Shown here piece by piece: positions 26,301-38,756 of a stretch of DNA of 64,000 bases (the first letter of the stretch is position 1; every line of letters begins with the position of its first letter). This stretch comes from Hirsutella rhossiliensis (lineage: Eukaryota > Ascomycota > Sordariomycetes > Hypocreales > Ophiocordycipitaceae). The stretch covers positions 1,957,655-2,021,654 of the forward strand of contig NW_025408681.1 of NCBI RefSeq assembly GCF_020360975.1, read 5' to 3'. The translations under genes and the position numbers were made by a program. The notes under the pieces are model-generated. The model saw nothing but the letters and a program-made list of their open reading frames with translations, was not told the origin of the DNA and did no database searches.

Positions 26301-26421
26301 GAACAGCTTCGGGACGAAGCGGTACAAGCAGATCTGGGCTTGCTTACCAGTCGAGGTTCTGCCATAGTGGGTCCAAGTCGCCGTCGGCCATGTTGGATGG
26401 GGGATTGGGGTTGGTGGCCAT
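23353..26421 (-). CDS. ngs1: Ngs1-type GlcNAc sensor: GH3-like domain fused to GNAT acetyltransferase (annotated nag3 in some fungi)
   Basis: Exons on the minus strand are 26348-26421, 26156-26274, 23492-26001 and 23353-23442, giving 930 aa. Residues about 25-600 form a glycoside hydrolase family 3, NagZ-like fold: GHILIMGWDGTEVTPQIKSL, LLIALDQENGGVN, NLMLGPVLDV, GKHFPSYGN and FKGVAISECLEMEAL. The C-terminal part from about 630 is a GNAT domain with the acetyl-CoA motif VDPGKRNVSIGRSLHRR at 686-702, ending GFEVLQVFEEIT. In Candida albicans the orthologous Ngs1 binds GlcNAc through the GH3 domain and acetylates histones at GlcNAc catabolic promoters with an Ndt80-type partner. Here the NagZ catalytic dyad and nucleophile positions are altered: KHFPSYG for KHFPGHG, SECL for SDDL. 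That supports sensing rather than hydrolysis. It is divergent from dac1 across 1.08 kb. Confidence 0.9.
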
Positions 26422-27499
26422 GATGCAGCCAGACTCGAGATGGGCGAGGTGTCACTGTCGGGCGCGCATCTTGGCCGGTGGGCGCCGGCAGTGGTGAGAT
26501 GTCTCGTATGGTGAGCTCGGAAGACACGTTTGCTTGCTTGCTCGAAGCCCGACGAGCCCCCAAGCTCGAGAAGAGCGCCCTCTGAACAGAGATGACCGGG
26601 CACGCTCGCCCTCGCGGATCAAGTTCGGTTATCGCGTCGAGGGACCGGAAATGGGTCCCGGGGGAAGTTGGTGACTTCGGCGCCGATCCACGGGCGGGCA
26701 CCCCACAGCAGGACTTGACGCCGGAGCTGGTCTGGAGCCGAAGCTGAAGATGCGAAAGGCGGGGGATGGCGTCTGGAGGTCACCTGCTAGTAGGTAGGGA
26801 GGTATGCACGGCACGCCGGAGGCAACGTGAGGCTGGGAAAATGGAGAAGAGAAACCTGAGTCGTCCACTACAGTGGGGTGGAGGTGCTGTTAGCGGGGAA
26901 AGACATAGGACCCCTAGTAGACTCACTACGGGCGGGACGCCCGGGGGGGGGGGTAAGTCAGAACCTCGACGGAGCGGGAGGCAATTCAACGTTACATACA
27001 TGACGGGACCAACCAATGCATCGACCGCCTCCTGGTCTGCGTGTTGACATGTCGCGAGCGCACGTTCCGTTACATGTCGGGCGCATCAAGGCAGCACTCC
27101 CAGACTCCGGCTCCGGCCCTCGTGGCAAGAGCCGGACGGCACCACGCCATCGCCCTTTGCCCGACGACGCACCTACTGTCCGTAAATGCCGGGCCGGAAA
27201 GCCAAGGTTTCGTGACACATCGTCATGTGCATGTATGAGACGACCTCACCTCAGTATGGGTGCTCACACAGTGCCGTCGGGGCCCGGCCGACGTACTCCT
27301 GAGTACCCGCTACGAGCTGGAGCTACTTCGTTACCACTACTATTAGGCCTCATACACGTGGTTCCGTGGTAAAGACTGCGGCCCCCCCATGCCCGCGACT
27401 CATCGTGGCCGGAACTTTTCCTTGAGCTCTCCCTTGCTTCTCTCTCCTCGACTGCCGTCACATATCATCAGATAACGCTACCGCGTAGCAAGACGGACA
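26422..27499. promoter_or_regulatory. Divergent promoter region between ngs1 and dac1
   Basis: A 1,078-base non-coding stretch separating two head-to-head GlcNAc genes, so it must contain both promoters and is the natural place for shared control. I see no convincing Ndt80-type CACAAA element in the parts I read. A run of ten G at 26943-26952 and a short GGTAGGTA patch near 26790 are the only simple landmarks. Confidence 0.6.
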
Positions 27500-28920
27500 A
27501 TGCCCATCGCACTCTCTCCGCCGACCCAGCCACGGAACGGCCTGACCAAGTTCACCAACTGTCGGCTGGTCAAGGGCGACAGGTTCGTGAGCGAGGATCT
27601 CTGGGTCAGCTCCATCTCGGGCAAGATCATCCACAGCCAAGCAACCTTTTACGACGACCTGAACCTGCCCGACGAGACCATCGACCTCGGGGGGCGCATC
27701 GTCGCCCCGGGCATGATCGAGTGCCAACTCAATGGCGCCTTTGGCTTCAACTTTTCGACCCTGCTCGACGACATGACGCAGTACGGCAAGAATGTCAAGG
27801 AGCTCAACCGACTGCTCATCCAGACGGGCGTCACGTCCTATACGCCTACCATCACCAGCCAGCGGCCAGAGCTGTATCAAAAGGTAGGCCCGACCATTTC
27901 ACCGTTGGCCAACCAGCCCGCCTGACATTCCCCAGGCCCTGCCGTATCTCGGTCCGTCGGGGGGCCGGCGCATCGCCGATGACGGAGCCGAATCGCTGGG
28001 CGCCCACTGCGAGGGCCCCTTTCTCAACCCGACCAAGAACGGAATCCACGACGTCGACGTCTTGATCGAGGCTGAGACGTTTTCGGACCTCGAGGCCTGC
28101 TACGGCGCCGAGAACCTCAACCCCAGGGCGCCCGGCGACACGATACCCGTCAAGGTGATCACGGCGGCCCCAGAGCGCGGACAGATGCTGAGGCTGATCC
28201 CCGAGCTCACATCGCGGGGCATCATCTACTCGGTCGGCCACTCGGAGGCGACGTACGAGGAGGCGTCCGAGGCCGTGGGACAGGGCGCGACCATGATCAC
28301 GCATCTCTTCAACGCGATGCGGCCGCTGCACCACCGGAACCCTGGCATCTTTGGGGTGCTGGGCCACGCCGAGAGCCTGCCGCGGCCGTACTTTGGAGTT
28401 ATCGCCGACGGCATCCACCTGCACCCGACGACCATCAAGATTGCCTTTAACGCACATCCAGACGGCTTCATCCTCGTCACCGACGCAATGCACCTGGTCG
28501 GGCTGCCCGACGGGGCCTACCCGTGGACCAACGGCGACCAGACGTGTAATATTGTCAAGAAGGGGTCGGAGCTGTTGCTCGAGAACTCGGCGACGATTGC
28601 AGGAAGGTGAGCGGGCATGGTAAGCGAGGGCAATACGCATAGCCGCTAACAAGGAGACGAACAGCTCCATCACGCTGCTTGAGTGCGTCAACAACTTTCT
28701 GCAGTGGTCCGGCACGGACATCCCACAGACGCTCAGGGCAGTGACGTCGACTCCGGCGGCCATGCTGGGGCTGCAAGGGGTCAAGGGGACGCTCGATCCG
28801 GGAGCCGATGCCGACTTGGTCATCCTTTCCGAGGAGACGCGAGGCAGCAGTAGCCAGCTGGTGCTGGACGAGGTATGGAAGTTTGGGACGAGGCTTTACC
28901 GAGCGGGCAAGTTGAGGTGA
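27500..28920 (+). CDS. dac1: N-acetylglucosamine-6-phosphate deacetylase
   Basis: Amidohydrolase that converts GlcNAc-6-phosphate to glucosamine-6-phosphate and acetate in the cytosol, the second step of GlcNAc use. Exons are 27500-27883, 27936-28606 and 28665-28920, giving 436 aa. Family residues are visible: metal-ligand Glu154 in HCEGPF, His230 in SVGHSEAT, His251 in MITHLFNAM, the substrate loop DGIHLHP (286-292) and the catalytic Asp311 in LVTDAMH. The C-terminus returns to the small beta domain with KGTLDPGADADLVILS. N-terminal PGMIECQLNG replaces the His-X-His of other amidohydrolases, as in other NagA enzymes. Both introns are GT-AG. It sits between ngs1 and ron1. Confidence 0.96.
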
Positions 28921-31040
28921 GCAGCGTTTTCACCTGCTGCAGCAGCGGCATGAAGATGGGGTAGGGGCTTTTTACAAGGAGTCTCGGCAGAAGCCTGGGT
29001 GATGATGGACTGATGACGCGCATGGCACGATGACTAGCCCGTCAATGCACGGCAAGGGGCATAAGATTTACTTGTTTCCTACCCTTTCCCTGCCAGCTTC
29101 CTGATATGCACGTTTTTTCTCACTTTTCCGCACTTCCCCACACGCCGCGCGAGACGCAGTAGGGGAATCTTTTAGGAGTGGTAGACGGGTTATATAGCAT
29201 TCTGTGGCGTATCGCGTGGTAGACACATACCGGTATGCGCGGGAGCGCAAACGCACGAGACGGGAAACGGGCCAATAGATTGCACGAAGCAGTTGCATTC
29301 ATCCGAAGGGGCGTGCATGCACGCTTGGTTGCGTGTGTTATGTGCCTGACGGTGATTGGCGCCACGCGCAAGACAGTTTGTTTCTTTTTCCGTGCAAGCT
29401 TGCTTTCTTTTTTATTTGCTGAAGACGCTCATAAAAAAGACGCGGGGGTCTTGGAAGACTGACTCACACGACCTTGCGTTTCTTTTTTCTCGACGATGAG
29501 GGAAACGCCGCCAAGGCCTTCTAGAAGTCACGGACCGGATCGTGCCAAGTTGACCACCAATCGCGCACCGGAGAGGAATGGGACCCCGTCTATAGTACTG
29601 GCTGCTATGCATCGCGCGTCGTGCCGTGCCTGGATACGGCAATAGTTTATGCCCTGCTGAGTGAATTGTACCTCTAATCTCCATGCGCTCCATACCTTTT
29701 ACACAAGTGCCAGGTGCTGGAGCTTGCGACAGTCATGCGTCATGAAAACTTGGCTGGTTCATGAGGGCGATAACAGCCGGCCACGAAACGGCGACGAGAA
29801 AAACCAGGGGAACCAAAAGCAGGCTCAAGAGACCCCCCCCGGGTGCAACCCCCGGTGCATCGACGGGCGCTGCGGCTCTGGCGACGATGAAAAGTAAAAG
29901 TGGGTGTCGTTGACGGAGAACGTGGCCGCCTTGTGGGGGAACGCGCGCGTTGCTAGCGTCGACCAGGAACTCTGAATGGCCCGGTGGCATCACTTTGCGA
30001 GCAAAGAGGCAAAACGGACAGTCCACCTGCTCGATAGACGACAAGTGTAAATCACCTACCTCAAGCAGCAACCTCGGCCTGCCGAAACCGCCCTGCCCGG
30101 CCTGAACAGGCACCCGAAACAGGATGTCGACGATGCCCTGCTGGAAGATACAGGTCACCCCAATCCATTACGCCAAGCGGCTGCACGGCTCCGTCCCATC
30201 ATCAAAGGCCAAGCCCGGCCCTCGCCAGGACGCAGTGGTTAAAGTTGCCGTCGTCGAGCACGCCATACAACACAGAGTGTACTGTGCTGCCGTCTGCAGT
30301 AGAACAGTGGCGTCTGTAGCACCGAGAATGCCAGCCAAACGCCGCTGTCGTCGGAGCCCGGGCCCTCGGCGGGTGCGCAAGTACAGTAATTACACGGCCG
30401 TTCGCTCCTCGCTTCCCCTCCTCCAGCGCTCCCCTCTCCCCTCCAGGTCCCCCTCCCCTCCCTCACGGGGCCACCCCTCCCGAGTCCCCAGTCCCCCCTC
30501 TCCAAAAAATGAGCAAGTCGGGCATCCCAAACGAGTCGTCGCTCTGCCTACAGTAGTAGGTAGTAGATTGCAGGAGCCGGGAGGGTTTCCCCCTTCCTCC
30601 ACATTGCACGGCGCCCGAGTCCAGCAGTCGTATTCGTCAACACGCACCTTGACCCCGACGGATATTGTGCGCTGCGCTGCGCTGCACTGCACCGACCGGT
30701 CTGCCCTGCACTAGACCGCCCCAAGCCCCAGCTCTGTCTGCCGCCTCGTTGGGTCAGTCCACCGCCATCATCACCATCATCATCCGCCGCCGCCGCCGCC
30801 GCCGCCCCTCACCGTCCCGGGCCCGGCTTCCCGTCGCTCGCCATCGCCGGCTATCCTTCTCGCGAAACCCCGTGGAGGCGTGGCGTTGTCTCGATTCCTC
30901 TGTCTGGCCCCATCCCGCAGCAGCTCTCTGCCTCTCTCTGGCGGCGGCTCTGCGGCTGAATCCTCGGATAAAAAATACCCCCTCCATCGCTGCCCCGATT
31001 GGACCCTTGCGCGCGGTGTTGACGCCGGGCGGATCATGCC
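28921..31040. other. Intergenic, dac1 3' region and ron1 promoter/leader
   Basis: No gene supported. The right third is pyrimidine-rich (about 30410-30510) and includes a CCG triplet run (30784-30806), consistent with a long leader for ron1. A minus-strand ORF at 29733-30158 has no recognisable motif. Confidence 0.5.
30784..30806. repeat. (CCG)n run in the ron1 leader
   Basis: About seven CCG units after a short CAT/ATC run, in the presumed 5' leader of ron1. Confidence 0.85.
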
Positions 31041-32767
31041 ATGGCCACATTCAACTCGATGCCGGCCATGACAGCCGCTGCGGCCAGCGAGACCATGGCC
31101 ATGGCCAACGGCTCCAGTCAGCACATGGCCATGGAGCATTTTGACCACGCTCTCAATTTCGACGAGGCCCTGCTGTGAGTCTGCTTCCCTTTTGCGCCCT
31201 GCACCCCGCTGACCACCCTGTCTGCCAGAGACGGCGGCGCGCTTGCCCCTCTCCCCTTCACGCCCGCCTACGACTTTGAAAGCTTTGCGACGACGTTTGA
31301 AGATCCCTTTTCCTACTCGGCCCGCGCTTTTGAACCCACCCCGAACCCGGACCCCCTCCACGAGCCGTCCTCGCCCCAGGAGCTGGACAATAAACTCCTC
31401 GGCTTCTCGGACCCCATCCGCAACTTCAACGTCGTCAACGACGCCGGCAACATTGCCGATCTGCACCTGAGCGCCGAGCTCTACGGCATGTTCTTCGTGG
31501 CCGAGGACGTCTTTGGCGGAGACAGCACGGGGCGGCCCCTGGAGCTGACGTGCTATCGTCGCAATCTTTGGCAGTGCTCGGGCCAAATCACCTTGCCCCG
31601 TACCGTGTCGCATCTCATCGACGAGCAGGGCCGGCAGTTTCCAACCTTCGAGCTGTCCGCTTCCATCTCGGCCCTCGAGAGCATCGAGGGCAAGGCGACG
31701 GAAATCATCTCGATCCCCTGGAAGAGCTCCAACCCACCGCCCAATGAAGAGAGCAAGGTGGCTGCCGCACCGCCGTATATCCCCCTCGACCTCGGTACCG
31801 CCCCGGAGCTGGACGCCACCCGCGTCTCTGTGCCCGTTTCCTGGAAGCGCCTACAGTTCAAGCACGCCACCGCCAACAACGGCCGGAGAAAGGGCTTGCA
31901 ACAGAATTATGTGGTGCAGATTAACCTGCTCGGCAAGGTGAAGTCGGGCGAGACGGTCAAGATCGCTGAGATCCAATCGGGGCCCGTCATTGTCCGCGGC
32001 CGCAGCCCGCGCAACTTTGACAGCAGGAGAGACGTCCATCTAACGGGCGAGAAGAGGATGGAGCGCAAGAACACGGTTGGGCCTGATGGCACGACCATCA
32101 AAACGGAGCGAGAGAGTCTGCAAGCACCAACGCAGAGGCTCCAAGGTCCAGGGAATGTCTCGGTACGTCAAATCTTCCTGAGCCCCCAAGGTGCCTGCAA
32201 AGCTAACGCGGGCAGACGCCTACTGCTGAGTGGGCAAGCCACCAGGCAGTGCCGCAGCCAAGCCAAAGCCCTCGCCCGGCCAAGAGAATGGCCGTTTCAC
32301 CAAACGTCGCAAGGCCACCGGTCCCGCCCTGGTCAGCGGACACCAACCCTGGTGCCAAGTCCGCGCCGGTATCCGGACAGCCTCACCGCGGGCATAGCAG
32401 CCGGCACAGCACGGCAGTGCCTATCAACCTCTCCCTATCCGAGGATGAAAAGAGCCCTAATCGCTCAAGCGCGGAGCTGCAGAGTCCTCAACTAGGCAAA
32501 GCATTGCCGGCGGCGGGCCAAAACACCGGGAACAGCCCTGCCGACGATCCCGACCCCCTATACGAATACTTTCCTCTTACAGTCGACGACTGGTAAATGC
32601 CCCATATGGGTATCCCAAGTAGGCATAGGCGCCAACTGACTTTTCTCAGGATGCCTCCCGTCGATGCAGTCTACAGACCGCATGTTGTTCACCACACCAT
32701 TGTGCCGCCCGAGATCAAGGCGCAGCAGGTTCGCAGCAAGACCAAGCGGTACTTCGCGGCCGAGTGA
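31041..32767 (+). CDS. ron1: RON1/Rep1-like Ndt80-family transcription factor
   Basis: Nuclear activator with a PhoG/Ndt80 immunoglobulin-like DNA-binding domain. In Trichoderma the orthologue RON1 controls the GlcNAc cluster, and in Candida the related Rep1 works with Ngs1. Exons are 31041-31174, 31229-32162, 32216-32592 and 32650-32767, giving 520 aa. An N-terminal Ala/Met-rich part (1-45) and an acidic, Pro-rich segment precede the Ndt80 domain (about 125-345). Blocks in that domain are LELTCYRRNLWQCSGQITLP, VSVPVSWKRLQFKHATANNG, YVVQINLLGKVKSGE and GPVIVRGRSPRNFD. The C-terminal half is Ser/Pro-rich with a conserved end (DPLYEYFPLTVDDWMPPVDA, then VRSKTKRYFAAE). The ATG at 31041 is chosen over the out-of-frame ATG at 31036. 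It is the likely local activator of the neighbouring dac1, dam1 and hxk3. Confidence 0.92.
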
Positions 32768-35150
32768 TGTCTGATTATATATGCTGGACGCTGGCGCTCA
32801 CCAATTCGACATTGTTTCCAGCGCTCGGTGTTGTGGGCAAGGTGCCATCTTCCTGGAGAAGTCGTACTTAACTGTATCATATTACACTACTTTGGGCATT
32901 TGAGTCGAGTTTTTTTGTTTCTGGGCCGGTTGCTGGAGGCCATGAGCACAGCTGGGCAAAACATCACGAAGAGCGTGCCTTTTTATACCCACAGACACTG
33001 TTTTTTCTCCATATTCCTCTTCCCCCGCTTTTTCCATGGTAAGGCGGTCTTACTCATTTTTGTCTGCAACCTTCTTCTTTTAAGAACGAGCGAAGCATAA
33101 CGGAACCAGTCGCTGAAATGTCATGTTTTCTGCTTGTTTCAATGTCAGTACATGTTGGTGAAATTCTCAGAAGTGGTGTTGGCTACGATGAAATGGTGCC
33201 TCCTTGAAGCCAGGCTTGCCCTTTTTCAAGGGTTGGCTCAGTCAATAACTGCAGTTCTTACCTGTTTCTGGGAAGCATTCGTGCATCCTGCGCTGTGTCA
33301 GTGACGAGGCGACACTTGATACAACTTTAGACTTGAGATGACTTGAGACGACTCAACGAGACCTGGCCGGCGCCTCGCAAGGCTTCCCGCTCAACTGCTT
33401 GGTATGACGGCCTGGGGAGTTGGTAGAACTCCCACTGCGAGGATCTTGCAGTCCTGTTCAGGTGGCTGGCTTGCGCTTCGAGAAACGACGGTGCGTGGGG
33501 CGAAGCCAATCACACGCGGTTCGGTGGACGAGTCCCGCTGCTCCAAGGACACGAAGGGAGAGGAGGTGTATGCGGCGGTGAAGCATGATGGTCGGGCTCG
33601 ATAGACTTCGGCTGGCAGCTCGCATTTCGGCCGGTCCAAGGAGGGGAGCCAAGATTTGGCGTGGTCTGCTGATTCTCGCGAGCTTTGCTAACTCGAGTTG
33701 GTGGCGGTCGATGGTGAGGTGCCATAGGAAATGTCTTGAGATGACAATTCGTCTAAAAAGGGTCAGATTTGCGATCAAGAAGGACGGAGGCAGAGTTTGG
33801 GAAGGAGAGGAGAAGAAAGAAGGGAAGAAGAGAAGAAGGGAAGAAGAGAAGAAATAGGAAAGCGGCAGTTTCGAGACTCCCGCTCAGACGACCCTGGCAC
33901 GAGGACCGGCAACGCCTATCCGTCACGTCAAGACAGAGAAGTCATGGGCCGTGTCGATACACGTGGCTAACACGCCCGCGATACTCGCGTAACTGGAGGC
34001 GATCCAAAGACGTCGAGATGGCGTGAGGGATTCCAGTCATAAGTCTCGGTGGGCGGTTCAGATATGCTCACTGCCTGCCCCAGCCTTGACGATGAACGTC
34101 CCTCCTGGGGCCGGCCGACTTGGGGAAGCTGAAAAAGTAACCAAAGAGTAACGTCACACTTCCCCCAGATGGCGAAGCTCATCTAGCAAAGAAAGAAGTG
34201 TAAGAGGAGGGAGGGGAGGGCGCGGAGATTGGGAACAGCAATCATGTCCGGCTGGGAAGGGGGGGGGGAGGGGACTGGGTTCCACCTCGATCCGAGTACG
34301 ACATAGGGCAAAGGTCAAGGCCACTCTGCTCAGGCGCACCCGGAGCCACAGCACAGGGCCGGGTGCAAGTGGGTAAATGGCTGGCTCATATGTGCATATA
34401 CATTTAAGCCGCTGGGCTGGTTGGTCCCCCCGAAGGAAGGCTTTCTGATTTCACGAATGGGATATAAAGTTCTTGGGCGCTGGCGTTGTTTGCTCACGAA
34501 AACAGCAGGTAGAAGAGGCAGATGATTTGATATTCAATGCAAGATGGGGTCCACCCGATCGATCCGACCTCTACGCCTTGTTTGGAAAACCTCGGCCCCG
34601 CCAAGGCACCGGCAGATGGTCCGGCTGTCTGACAGGATGCAACGTAATGAGCATGTCTCGGCCAGGACAAAGACAGAAGGAGAGAAGGGCCGGTGCGTCG
34701 AGGAATAGACCTGGCTGAGCCGATTCTCTAAGATGCGGCAGTTTAACCAGCATCTTGGAGAGATACGATGTCCAACTTCCAACTTCAACACTGCAGCAGT
34801 CTGCCGAACCGCAAAACATTCGACAATGTGCATTTCACGTATCGATCGCACGAGAACGCCCGCTACCTATAGTTCAACACATTCGCGAGGAAGCCCCTTA
34901 CTCCGAGTTTCCATTCGAAGCCTGTCCCACACATACTGGCTTGTACCATCACGTTCAACATGGCTGACTGGTAAGATGGTATCTACTGTTTCCCTGTAGT
35001 CCTTTGAACCAAATGTCTAAGCGTACAAATCATGTCGTCACGAAAAAAGACCGGGGAAGAGAGAAAAGAAGACGGCGCGTGTAAGCGAGAGTGTGGGGTG
35101 AGGCGCCTTATCGAACCCCCGACCCTTCGAAAAGCACACGACAAGGACAA
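32768..35150. other. Intergenic between ron1 and dam1 (tail to tail)
   Basis: About 2.4 kb between two gene 3' ends, longer than two terminators need. I found no coding or RNA gene in it. It has purine-rich stretches (33780-33860) and a poly-G run near 34260. Confidence 0.5.
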
Positions 35151-36394
35151 TCACACGCTGATGGCGTTGGGGTGCCGCGTGACCTGCTGCTCCGGGTTGG
35201 GTGTTAGCCTCGTGCTGAGGCCCGGCTCGGGGATGCGTGAGGCCATGCGGTCCGGAACGAGGTCCGGCGACACGGAGCGGATGGGATACTCGGTGGCTGG
35301 GGTGGCGCGAAGCAGCCGCGAGGTCGTGGGCTGTGGAGAGAGAATGGTAGGAGAGGAAACCTCGTCGACCTTTGTCCTTGGCACGGGCCCGTTGCCGGTG
35401 CGGACCTTGGAGGGCAGGATCTGTTCGAAGCCAGCCTCGCGGGCCACCTTTTCGATGCTCTTGAAGTACTGGGAGATGATAGTTGTTAGCAAGCACAGAG
35501 TGTATGAGAAGACGCTTTTCAGGGGTGGAGAGGAGAGATCGAAGACGGGGGGACCATCTTGACTCACCTTGACCGTCTTGACCTGGAGCTCGAGGGTGGC
35601 ATCCTCGTCGACGACAATCATGGGATGGGGATGCAGCTGGAGGCTGGAGAGGGTCCACATGTGGTTGACGCCCTGCTCGATGCAGCGCTGCAGGGCGAGC
35701 GACTTGCGCTGGCCGAGGATGATGACGACGACCTCCCTGGCCTCGAGGACGGTCTGGACGCCGACGGTGAGGGCCATGCGGGGCACCTTGTCGACGTCGC
35801 CGTCAAAGAAGCGCGAGTTGGCGAGGATGGTGTCGTAGGCGAGCGTCTTGACGCGGGTGCGGCTGGCGAGGCTGGAGCCGGGCTCGTTGAAGGCGACGTG
35901 GCCGTCCTCGCCGATGCCGGCGAGGAAGAGGTCGATGCCGCCGGCGGCCTTGACGGCGTCCTCGTAGGCGACGCACTCGGCCTCGAGGTTGGGGGCGTTG
36001 CCGTCGAGAATGTGCACGTTGGACGGGTGGATGTTTACGTGGGCGAAGAAGTGCTTCCACATGAAGGAGTGGTACGACTCGGGGTGGTCTCGGGGGATGC
36101 CGACGTACTCGTCCATGTTGAAGGTGACGACATTTTCAAACGAGATCTGCGCAACCTCGTCAACCAAGGCGCCCTGCGAGAATACAGGAACGTGGGGGAA
36201 GGGGGGCCACACACCTCGCCGGCCTTGTACTTGTCGACGAGGATCCGGTAGACGCCCTGGGGGCTGGAGCCGGTGGGCAGGCCGAGGACAAAGGGGTTCT
36301 CGGGAGATGGGTTGAAGGCCTTGATGCGGTCGACGATGTAGCTGGCGACGTAGGAGCTGGCCGCGAGGGCGTCGTCTCGGATGATCAACCGCAT
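35151..36394 (-). CDS. dam1: Glucosamine-6-phosphate deaminase
   Basis: Aldose-ketose isomerase/deaminase (NagB family) that turns glucosamine-6-phosphate into fructose-6-phosphate and ammonia, the last step of GlcNAc catabolism. Exons on the minus strand are 36215-36394, 35568-36173 and 35151-35468, giving 367 aa. Family motifs: LGLPTGSSPQGVY phosphate loop, FNMDEYVG with catalytic Asp81, and GIGEDGHVAFNEPGSS with Asp150, His152 and Glu157. Spacing is the same as in the bacterial enzyme. After the core end (TVKYFKSIEKVA) there is an extra Ser/Pro/Arg-rich tail of about 85 residues, absent from bacterial NagB. Such extensions occur in fungal Dam1 proteins; the function of this one is unknown to me. 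Confidence 0.95.
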
Positions 36395-37214
36395 GCTGGC
36401 GGGCCTTTGGTTGGACTGTGGTATTTGATGGAAGAGGAGGTTTGGGGCAGCGCACGACGAGGGATGGTTGGGAAGGGGGTTTAGAGAATAGCTCGAAGAA
36501 AGGGTGTAAGCAAGGTAGTAAAACTTGGCGTCGTCTTTGCTACTGCTGCTTGGGGGAAAGCGAGGAGAGGAGAGGAGGCGGGTTGGGGGGACGAGTTAAG
36601 GCATGTGGTGACTGCTACTAGTTTGCCGGGAGGGGATGAATGGGAGAGGATGGTGCCGTGGAGAGGGATCCAAGATGACGACGGTGGCAGCTTGAACCAG
36701 GCCGAGGCTCGTTCACTTGCACGGTTTGTGTGTGTCATGGCATGGCATGCAATGGGATGATGGCGGGTTACCTTTGCCCTCCCTGCCTCCAGTCAGTCAT
36801 GCCAGCACCAAGGTTAACGTGAGCGAGGGTCTCCGTACAGTCCAGGCTCGTACCGTGAGGCCATGTATCGCCCATAGACCGGTACCTGCGGGCAGCTCGG
36901 GAGGTACGTGGCATTTGCAAGAGGCCGACGATGGGAGGTGGTGGGAGGAAGAGCCGCTGCGGAACTGCCGTGTTAGGGGGGGGGAGGGGAGAGACGGGCA
37001 AAGCAAAAGGATGGGTAAAGGGTGATTGGCTGGCCCAGGTCCGTCGAGCGTCTCCAACGCAAAACGGGTTGGTGGGCCTCCCAGTGGATGGTGGACTGGA
37101 TGGAACGTCACCCACACTGAGCAGTTTGACAAGACAAGAGGCCATCTCTTACATGGGCTGATTGGGGGTGCAACTTGTCAAGCGGATGGTGATGAGCAGC
37201 AACTGGGTGAGTGA

Positions 37215-37253
37215 ATGGTCGCCGTGTATGGTCGCCATGTATGGTCGCCATGT
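37215..37253. repeat. 13-bp tandem repeat, three copies
   Basis: Unit ATGGTCGCCATGT in three head-to-tail copies; the first differs by one base. Confidence 0.9.
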
Positions 37254-37680
37254 ATGGAAAGCTGCGAGCCAACGTAGGGTCTGCCTGCGTCTCTCTTTCT
37301 TTCCTTTTTTCTTCGGCATGTCAGATGTTGCCTTGCCCTGTCCCGAGCCTCGTTCGGGGTGAGGTTGTATTACCTATGAGCGAGCCTTGAACACAAGTGC
37401 AGATTTGTTGTTTCTCCGGGCCCCGGGAGGTGGTGGCGGGTTGGCGTCTCCGCCGTGTCTCGCGGCCCCACCCACGCCGAGGCTCGACGCCGACACCGGA
37501 GAGAGGGACGGAGGTGGTCTCGGCGTCACGCGAAATGGATTGATTGATTTGTCGTCGTGGTAGCAGAAGCCTGCCGTTGTTGGTTGCAGCGAGCGAGCCC
37601 CATGTTACCCTCGAGCAGCTCTGGGTTGTCTGGCTGGCGCTAGCGGTCGATCAGGGCGGGAGAAGAGGGATGGATAATTA

Positions 37681-37704
37681 GATGGATGGATGGATGGATG
37701 GATG
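37681..37704. repeat. (GATG)n microsatellite
   Basis: About six GATG units in the dam1-hxk3 spacer. Confidence 0.9.
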
Positions 37705-38062
37705 GCTGTGGTCGGTCTTCACGATTGCGCCCGTCCGTGGCTGCTATATAGTATTTCGAGGCCGACGAGTGGCATAGTTGTAGCGGCCGTCCCAAGGCAA
37801 AAAAGGATGAAGCCTTGCCTGTCCAAGTTGTCGTTGTCTGCTTGTGCAACTCGAGCCGATGATGATTGGACTCCCGCATCTGGAGAGAGCCGGGAGAGGC
37901 TATTGCCAGATTGCCAGGTCCTCGATGCTGTTCAGGGGCAGGGGTCGGTGTCATCGCCAGGCGGCGCGCGCCCAATCACATGAGCAACAATAGAAGCTCG
38001 GTTCCCTGCAAGCTACGCAGTGCAGCGCTAGACCGCCGCAACGTTACAGCCCGGGGTCGGGG

Positions 38063-38090
38063 TACAGGGGGCTGGGTACAGGGGGCTGGG
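38063..38090. repeat. 14-bp tandem repeat, two copies
   Basis: Unit TACAGGGGGCTGGG twice in direct succession, then a partial copy. Confidence 0.85.
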
Positions 38091-38756
38091 TACCACCTGC
38101 AGGGCTCCTGTAGGGCTCACCCGCCCACGCCGCCGATTGGCCAGCGCCGTGCTGCCCTGTAATCCTGGCCCGGCCTGCACGCATCGGCCGAGACACAGAT
38201 GGCAACCTTGGGGGGAAAACGTCACCACAGCCCATCGTCTTAGCCCGGCCAGGCAGCCAGCCAGGCACCGACGACACGGCGGCTGCTGCTGCGGCTGCTA
38301 CTGCTGCTGCTGCTGTCATGCCAATACAGGCCATCCATGCGCTGAGAGGCCGCCGCCGCCACCCCTGGTCAGCTGTCGGGGCGCCGGGATGGGCCGCCGC
38401 TGCGCTCGACAATGGCGGCTGCCATCACCATCCTCAACGGCCTATTCCTCGTCTCCTTCACCTCGCATCTCCGTGGCCGGGCACCACCACCCACCCCATT
38501 ACCCCGAACCCCCGTTCGCATCCGCGTCCACCTGGACGGCCGGCCACGATGCTCGCTGCCACCCCCCCTCACCCCGGCACAGCGCTGTCTAATTATCGCT
38601 CCTTGGGCCCGTCGTTCCTCGACATTGGCCGTGGCCAGGACAGACGGCCGGCGCTAAGACATGGGCGCACCTTGCTGGATCCCTGGTCCGACGCCCGAGG
38701 CTCGCCACAGACCGTCCGTCCATGGGCTGTCCTCGATGGATGAGCCCATGGCAATG

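Noticed and set aside
27852..28823. 323-aa minus-strand ORF over dac1
   Set aside because: It is the antisense of dac1 exons in a GC-rich gene and has no motif of its own.
35109..35120. Minus-strand B-box-like GGGGGTTCGATA
   Set aside because: The T-arm does not pair and no acceptor stem is visible.
35559..36251. 230-aa plus-strand ORF over dam1
   Set aside because: Antisense shadow; low-complexity Glu/Gly/Val/Asp composition typical of reversed GC-rich coding sequence.
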